A program made the translations under genes and the position numbers. Below are positions 28,679-33,957 of a stretch of DNA of 33,957 bases, one piece after another (position 1 is the stretch's first letter; the number at the start of each line of letters is the position of its first letter). The DNA is from Perkinsus olseni. Lineage: Eukaryota; Perkinsozoa; Perkinsida; Perkinsidae. The notes beneath the pieces are model-generated. The model was not told the DNA's origin. It saw only the letters and a program-made list of their open reading frames with translations, and did not search any database. The DNA lies in contig JABANP010000543.1 of NCBI GenBank assembly GCA_013115135.1, positions 1-33,957 of the forward strand. The letters are read 5' to 3'.

Positions 28679-29072
28679 TACAGCAACAATTTCTATAGCC
28701 TAAGAACTTTCAAATACAGAAGCCAAAGGCGAATGTGAAAGTACTGTCTTTCCCTCGGCGTTTAGTGTTTCAATCGACCTCTCATAATTCAAAGCAGGTT
28801 CAGGGGATACTTAGTAGGGTACTGCCGGCATAGACTCACATCGGCCCATGCACGTCGCTATCGCGTGCGCGGGGAAGCACGTCCCCGGAGTGATGACCGC
28901 GCATGCACAACCATCCGCGAGAGGGCGAGACCTGCATTAACCACCAGATTTTGGCGACTTCAGCTCAGTATCGCCGCGTTTGCCGGCCGCATCCATTCCC
29001 TTTGAGGAGATCCCTCCTCGCGAGAATACATCCCGCTTTCCCTGACCAGGTGTCAAGTTAGTAGTAGCAGCA
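28679..29072. other. Upstream region of the hydratase gene
   Basis: About 390 nt between the hydratase start and the SPRY-like exon. Contains GCGTGCGCGGGGAAGCACG-type GC-rich strings but no conserved ORF. Presumed promoter. Confidence 0.3.
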
Positions 29073-29294
29073 TCAGACCACTGTCTCGGATTGGACCATC
29101 GTCCAGTTGACCCGCACTTGAAGCTCACTGCGGTTGAGTACCAGGGTGATGATGTCACCAGCCTTGAGATTTTGTGCCCATTGCTCATGAGCCACATTAG
29201 TGGCAGTCCGCAGGGCGCCATCCACGAATACCCCGGTACACTCGTAACCGAGCATCACCGAGGAAGGCAATTCTGATTCGCCGGCGATGGTGCC
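29073..29294 (-). CDS. SPRY-like exon (74 codons)
   Basis: Begins after a possible acceptor ATCTAG and stays open to TGA/TAG at 29073. It reads GYECTGVFVDG, then EQWAQNLKAGDIITLVLN, then ELQVRVNWTMVQSE. This follows the SPRY/B30.2 order 'GY..G...DG... W..GD-I-x-LxLxxxxLxxxxN'. SPRY domains usually mediate protein binding. The upstream part of a SPRY domain is not found nearby, so it may be a fragment. It is the best-preserved of the SPRY-like pieces in the window. Confidence 0.4.
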   Translation of the reverse strand, partial: GTIAGESELPSSVMLGYECTGVFVDGALRTATNVAHEQWAQNLKAGDIITLVLNRSELQVRVNWTMVQSETVV

Positions 29295-29787
29295 CTAGAT
29301 TAACTCGAGTCCAGTTACAGAACTGTCTACAACTTGACAATTGAGCAGAATAGACTGCTGCGGTTGAGCAGCGCTTGAAAGCATCCTTTGTCTAGCGGAC
29401 CGAGGACTGTTCGAGTGTTTGCTATGGGCGGAAGAAAATAGTAGTTCAGTAGAACTCACGAAAAAACGACAAGACACATCCTAAGAACCTAGTGCCTTAC
29501 AGGTTCATCTTGAAAGCCTCCAACTCTTCGGACTTCGGACACACGATGGGACGTGCCCGCACTCCAGATCCCTTCGAGACATGAACATCCAACACTTTCC
29601 AGTCATCGGAGCCTTTTCCTCTCTTGCACCCTAACCCAACCGCGCATCCGTTCAGCTGGGCCCAAGCACTTTCCCCTCGTCAGCCAATGCAGGACCCACA
29701 CTCTACGAGGGAGTTTCCCAAAAGAGGTTTCTCGGAGAAACCCCCCTTGCAGCTCCTCTGTCGTGCCATTCGAGTGTATTGGGTGAC
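29295..29787. other. Region with F4 relic
   Basis: Apart from the F exon-2 relic at 29,501-29,610 I see no supported gene. Positions 29,650-29,780 are homologous to 25,690-25,800 upstream of the duplicated 41-codon ORF. Confidence 0.35.
29501..29610 (-). pseudogene. F4: isolated exon-2 relic of the F family
   Basis: Minus strand reads DDWKVLDVHVSKGSGVRAR, then CPKSEELEAFKM, then the exon-2 donor context CCT/GTAAGG. No exon 1 or exon 3 is found at the expected distances. Its CCT/GTAAGG end is like that of F2, so it probably derives from an F2-type copy. Confidence 0.6.
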
Positions 29788-29913
29788 ATGAGATTCAACA
29801 CGCAGGGAACGGTGAGTCAACCCATGTTCTTCATGATGGAAGTGTGGCGTCTCTCTAGCGATTGCTGTGGGAAAGTTCTGGCTTTAATTCAGCGTCAAGC
29901 GGCACAGCAATGA
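29788..29913 (+). CDS. E2: small ORF of 41 codons, duplicate of 25805-25930
   Basis: Same length and same stop as E1, with many conservative differences (for example SQPMFF for SQSMYF, LIQRQAAQQ for LIQRREALQ) and no indels. Unlike E1, the upstream frame is closed by a stop just before the Met (ECIG, stop). Function unknown. Confidence 0.3.
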   Translation: MRFNTQGTVSQPMFFMMEVWRLSSDCCGKVLALIQRQAAQQ

Positions 29914-30469
29914 TACTGAATGGGGTTATAACAATCCATGCTTCAGCCTGTGTTAAGACACCCCGATTTGATGATGAGCGCGGAGAATGATGCGTGCTAC
30001 GGCTCCTACGATCTCAACCGCCACATGAGGATGGCTGATAGTGTTGGACTGAAGCTCCTCCGATTGAACTTCCGTTCGGTCAATCCATGCATGTAACTCA
30101 TCACAATCGAGTACCAGAGTCCCGCTTGTCTGAATCGGTTCGAGGGGCCAACAAATAACACCCGAACAGCAGTGACGAAACTGCCACAACGTACCCTATA
30201 TCCTGCACTTCCTTACGTTCTCCTTGTACACTTTGAGTACACTCGGACGCACACAACATCACAAGACGATATTCATCAAACATCACTCCTCTGACATCGT
30301 CGCAACCATAGACGACTGATGAATAGTGATAAAAGTGAAGAAAACAATGATAAATGATAAAACAAGCAGCCAATGACAAACAACTTGATAAATAGCGAAC
30401 AGAGAGCTCATTCGATCGCAATTACTAACCCATGCGCTTCTGTGTACGCTTGCCAGCCTCCAATTAGCA
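29914..30469. other. F5 downstream flank with SPRY-like segment
   Basis: Minus strand 29,953-30,150 is open and reads GTLVLDCDELHAWIDRTEVQ, then HPHVAVEIVGAVARI, resembling the C-terminal strands of SPRY. The F 3' flank repeat follows (about 30,185-30,469). Confidence 0.35.
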
Positions 30470-31239
30470 CTATTTGCGGCGTAATGGGTAGTACTTACGA
30501 CACAGGTTTATGAATGTACCATACTCCTTCTTCATCGCCTCTGTCACGAGCGGGCAGAGGGGTTTGCCTGTTAAGACATAAAATTCCAGGTTACGAACAT
30601 AATAAAAATTGCCATGCTCCCCCCTAGCATAAGGGTCCAGTACGTCCAATATCCCGCGGAAAGTGGAATCGTCGAGGCTACTCAGCGGATCCGAGCCTGC
30701 ATCAGTGCCTGGTTCAGCCCAGTCACTGCAATAAAAAAAGCAACGTTTGGAGTTTCCAGTATCAGATGACTTACAATTCGATGCGGAATGCACCCCACTC
30801 GTAGGTCTTCGGACAAGCGATGTAACGTGTCCGTACTCCGATGCCCTTCGAGACATGAACGTCCACCACTTCCCAGTCATCCGTGTCTTCTTCTCCGCGC
30901 TCGTGCTTACAGACGTAGCGGTAGTCCACCACCGATATCTCTGGACTCACTAGCGGAATGAAGTCCTGATAGAGGAAGAGACGCGACCCTCGTCTACCTC
31001 GTCGGAGCCAACCTCTTCCGGAATCTCGTCGGAGTCATTCAACTTCTTCCCGGGAACCTGCCGCCCACTCTCCTTCACCCCCGCAACTTCTCCCCAACTC
31101 TCGAGTGAGGCAGTCTGACCGATAGAATATGCAAGAACCGATAGAACCGCCAGCTTCCCACCTGGGAGGAAGACGCTGATTGCAGAGATATGGCTGAGGC
31201 TAACCCCACAACGGAGGAAAAGCGAATGATGGCAACCAT
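30470..31239 (-). CDS. F5: small secreted protein of a multicopy family, three exons (174 aa)
   Basis: Exons 31162-31239, 30775-30965 and 30470-30725 (78, 191, 256 nt), identical in length to F1. Intron 1 is 196 nt (CAG/GTGGGAAG...CTATCAG), intron 2 is 49 nt (GTAAGT...TTATTGCAG). The signal peptide begins MVAIIRFSSVVGLASAIS. The mature part keeps DFIPLV, CPKTYEWGAFRIE, then DWAEPGTDAGSDPLSSLDD and CRKYYPLRRK. A Leu codon in exon 1 differs from F1 at two bases without changing the residue, which supports that exon as coding. Function not recognised. Confidence 0.6.
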
Positions 31240-32400
31240 AAGAACACGGAGGAAGTGGATGTTGCCTGGAAACGGTTAACTTGCGCTCTATCAAAACGCC
31301 CACCAAAAAATATGGAGATCGCCCGGATAAACTAGCGAGCATTCAAATGCACAATCGGAATTTTCCGGTCGCGCAGATGGTAGGCTGAAGTTTTGGCTCA
31401 CACGGTGACTCGGAGATCCTTACTTCAAGGGAGGAGGCTGAGGTACTCAGCCCGTCGGACGGCTTCCTCCAACCGACGCCTCCAACGACATCGAGGCCTG
31501 GCTTACCGAGTCAAGCTACGGTCTCATGTGTATTACCAGGAAACGTGAATTTGCTCTCACGCGCCGAGACCGCATGCAATTCTATCCCTTTCTGTGTCAT
31601 AGTTGACATCATCCGCGAGTAACACGGAAGAGTGTCACATGCTAAGGCTTGATCGTTAAACTATCGAATCACCCTCAGCTAGATTCAATGTGAACCATTG
31701 GAAGGTCCTACCGTCTATTTCATAGCCTAGTGCGTGGCTGCTTCAACATTCCGAATCGCCAGTACATGCGTACGACTACCAGCATTACGATTGCCGATAA
31801 TTTGCCATCTCAATGAGCTGTTCTCATTAACCCGGTCACTGTGAACGTGTAGGTCTGATATATACGTTATCAGTTCATTCCCGTAGCCCAGATAGACCGT
31901 GTGAGGTTACAATTACCGGGTTATTTGACCATCAGACGTATTTCGGATGCCGAAATATGGCCACCCAAGGCGAGTATACGAACATCGCGATACCCCGTTG
32001 AGGCTTTGACTTGAGGGCACCTCAGATAGCACCCCCTTGATCCAGTGAGGGTCAAAACGTTCTTAAGGATGAAAGAGGTAAAAGAAAAGTTGTCAGTTAA
32101 AAGGGCATTCAACTTTGAAAGATCGCAGGAAAACTCAAATAGTGTAGGAGCAGATATTTCTGAAATGCAACTCCAATAACCTTGATAGCTCGCGGACGTA
32201 GGAAAGCCGAGAGAGATGCGAGGGGGGAAATCGAAAAATCGAAAGATACCGAAAAACTCACGCAGCTCAACTCAGACACTAACTTCTGGGAGCGGAATCT
32301 TCGAGTGCCTTAACGTTACCGCTTCCCTAGAGCACGGGCGAAGCGACTCAGCCGCTGAGACTCGCCGCGCGAGCGCAATGCTTGGCATTGCAACCGAATG
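31240..32400. other. Duplicated non-coding tract upstream of F5
   Basis: Diverged copy of 19,938-21,064 with several indels; no shared reading frame. I see no gene. Confidence 0.5.
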
Positions 32401-33189
32401 AACACTTATACTTGAATGCATGGAATGCGAATTCAAGAATAGCCAACGATATCATTATTATAGTCATCATCCGACTCTACGTTCTAACGTCCGGCACATC
32501 GAGTGAGCATTGTTATTGATTCCCCTTTTCCAGTCTAGTCGTTTGCTAAGAAGTCCGCCGGTGTTAACGCTGAGTCTCAAGGGTCTAACAGTGCGACCGC
32601 TCACGAGAGAGGGAGAACCGGATGGTCCTCGGCGCCGAAATTGTTGCAACCGGCGCTCACCCTCATGGATAGATGGAGTCTTGGCATTGCCAAGTTGGCA
32701 ACATGCCAACTGCGAGAGGGTATAAGCTGAGAATTTGGATATCGTGCAAGTCGCCTCGGAACCCCGCTAGGGACGTCTGTAGAGGCCGGTGGCTCGCGCA
32801 TCTTGAAGCAGTATCGTGTAGGGACAGCTTCGGGACTATCAGCCTTTTGCAAGGAGTTCCCAGAGTTGGGCAGCCCTGTGTCACGGTGACTATGTCATTG
32901 TGATATTGTCACCGGCTTAGAGAGCCCCGCTTGTCTGAATCGGTTCGAGGGGCCGACGAGCTCCACACGAACGGCAGCGGCGACGCTGCCACAAGCTACC
33001 CTATACCCTGTACTTCCTTACATTCTTTCTGTACACTTTTGAGTACACTTGAGGAACTATTGAGGAGCAGCACACAACATCACAAGGCGACTAACCAATG
33101 ATAAAGCAGCTTGATAAATAGTGAACAGAGAGCATATTCCATCTCAGTTACTAATCCATGCAATTCTGTGTACGCTATCCAGCCTCCAG
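32401..33189. other. Region between F5 block and F6
   Basis: 32,401-32,880 is unique in the window with no supported gene. From 32,905 it carries remnants of the SPRY-like flank and the F 3' flank repeat (ACCCTATACCCTGTACTTCC, GAGTACACTTGAGG) leading to F6. Confidence 0.35.
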
Positions 33190-33660
33190 TCACCGCTTTT
33201 TACGGGGTAATTTGTAGTACTTACGATACAGGTTTTCGAACGTACCATACTGATTCTTCATGGCCTCCCTCACCAGCGAACGGAGGAGGGACCCTGTGAG
33301 GTCAACAAATTCGAACTTGGCGAACGCGCTCATGCGGCCATGCTTCCCTCTAACATAAGGGTCCAGTGCGTCCAATATTCCGCCGAAGGTGGAATCGTTC
33401 AGTACCCTCAACGGATCCGGACGTGACGCATCGCCTGGTTTAGCCCTGGGACTGCACCCAAAAGAGCGAAATTTCAAATTTTCGGTATCGTTTGCCTTAC
33501 AATTCGATGCGGAATTCATCCCACTCGTCGGTCTTCGGACAAGCGATGTAACGTGGCCGTACTCCGATGCCCTTCGAGACGTGAACATCCAACGATTCCC
33601 ACCAGTCGTGTTTTTATCTCCGCGCTCGTGCTCACAAATGGTGCGATAATTTTCCGGGGG
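33190..33660 (-). pseudogene. F6: F-family copy with 5' half replaced by a minisatellite
   Basis: Exon 3 (33190-33451, 262 nt) is open and ends LPRKKR, two codons longer than the family. Intron 2 is 49 nt (33452-33500, GTAAGG...GGGTGCAG). Exon 2 keeps YRTICEHERG and the KGIGVRPRYIACPK part, but one base is missing between them (ACGACTGGTGGG), which shifts the frame. Signal-peptide exon and DFIPLV are absent; sequence before NYRTIC is the 49-bp repeat. A 233-codon frame reads through repeat, exon 2, intron 2 and exon 3, but is not the family frame. Most likely a broken copy. Confidence 0.6.
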
Positions 33661-33807
33661 GATGGGGAGCCATCCAGCGATCCGGGCTGGGTGACTCCGT
33701 GCCGACGGGGATGGGGAGCCATCCAGCGATCCGGGCTGGGTGACTCCGTGCCGACGGGGATGGGGAGCCATCCAGCGATCCGGGCTGGGTGACTCCGTGC
33801 CGACGCC
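33661..33807. repeat. 49-bp minisatellite, three copies
   Basis: Three near-identical direct copies beginning GATGGGGAGCCATCCAGCG at 33661, 33710 and 33759; the third diverges at its end. The period is not a multiple of three, so its translation cycles frames. Confidence 0.9.
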
Positions 33808-33845
33808 GCGGCACCTCCTAGAAAGACGATTCTCGCCGATGTACG

Positions 33846-33871
33846 GGGGGTGGGTGGGTGGGTGGGTGGGT
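33846..33871. repeat. (TGGG)n microsatellite
   Basis: GGGGGG followed by five TGGG units and T. Five or more G-runs separated by single T could form a G-quadruplex on the plus strand. Confidence 0.9.
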
Positions 33872-33957
33872 AAAGTTTTATCCACACTCACCTCCAGAGT
33901 CCTTGGAAATATCGCCGAGCTCCACGCACGACAGGCTGTTTCTCAATGCGACTCTGC

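Noticed and set aside
33661..33807. CRISPR-like array
   Set aside because: Repeats are directly adjacent with no unique spacers, and the genome is eukaryotic.
33190..33891. A 233-aa protein read through the minisatellite and F6
   Set aside because: It crosses the 49-nt intron and a frameshift, and its N-terminal half is translated repeat.

Overview
The window is nuclear DNA from a protist. Most genes only read correctly after removing short GT-AG introns (often 46-60 nt), genes lie on both strands without operons, and predicted products carry signal peptides, N-glycosylation sites, a GPI-type tail and a peroxisomal PTS1 tripeptide. Compact introns, large tandem families of secreted proteins and acid-ceramidase-like hydrolases would fit an alveolate such as Perkinsus. 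That placement is inference; no rRNA or other marker is present.

Positions 1 to about 23,437 hold a tandem array. The full cassette is D(+), A(+), B(+), C(-). D is a five-exon gene for a cysteine-rich secreted protein of 199 aa with a hydrophobic, GPI-like tail. A (303 aa) and B (274 aa) are adjacent paralogues of unknown function sharing a C-x2-CC-x3-WW motif. C (442-443 aa) is a secreted acid ceramidase/NAAA-like Ntn hydrolase. Unit 1 (1-5595) lacks the start of D; units 2 (5596-11742) and 3 (11743-17483) are complete. Unit 4 (17484-23213) keeps D and C, but A and B are replaced by foreign sequence (about 18,396-21,060). Unit 5 is a stub of D exon 1. A1 carries a +1 and A2 a -1 frameshift; only A3 is open. 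All B and C copies are open.

The replacement block and everything after 23.4 kb belong to a second, decaying repeat system on the minus strand. Its core is a small secreted-protein family (F): two apparently intact 174-aa copies (19.1-19.9 and 30.5-31.2 kb), one copy with a single-base insertion (26.5-27.2 kb), a multiply broken copy (23.9-24.5 kb), an exon-2 relic (29.5 kb) and a copy whose 5' half is replaced by a 49-bp minisatellite (33.2-33.7 kb). Beside F lie SPRY-like fragments, a duplicated 41-codon ORF and a duplicated non-coding tract (19.94-21.06 and 31.24-32.4 kb).

One recognisable single-copy housekeeping gene sits inside this debris: an eight-exon peroxisomal MaoC/MFE-2-type 2-enoyl-CoA hydratase (27,415-28,678, minus) ending in the PTS1-like tripeptide SRM. 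A CTTAAG-rich tract and tRNA-like relics lie at 24.6-25.7 kb. Taken together, the array supplies secreted or surface proteins (C, D, F) plus two unknown intracellular proteins (A, B). Birth and decay of copies is visible throughout.
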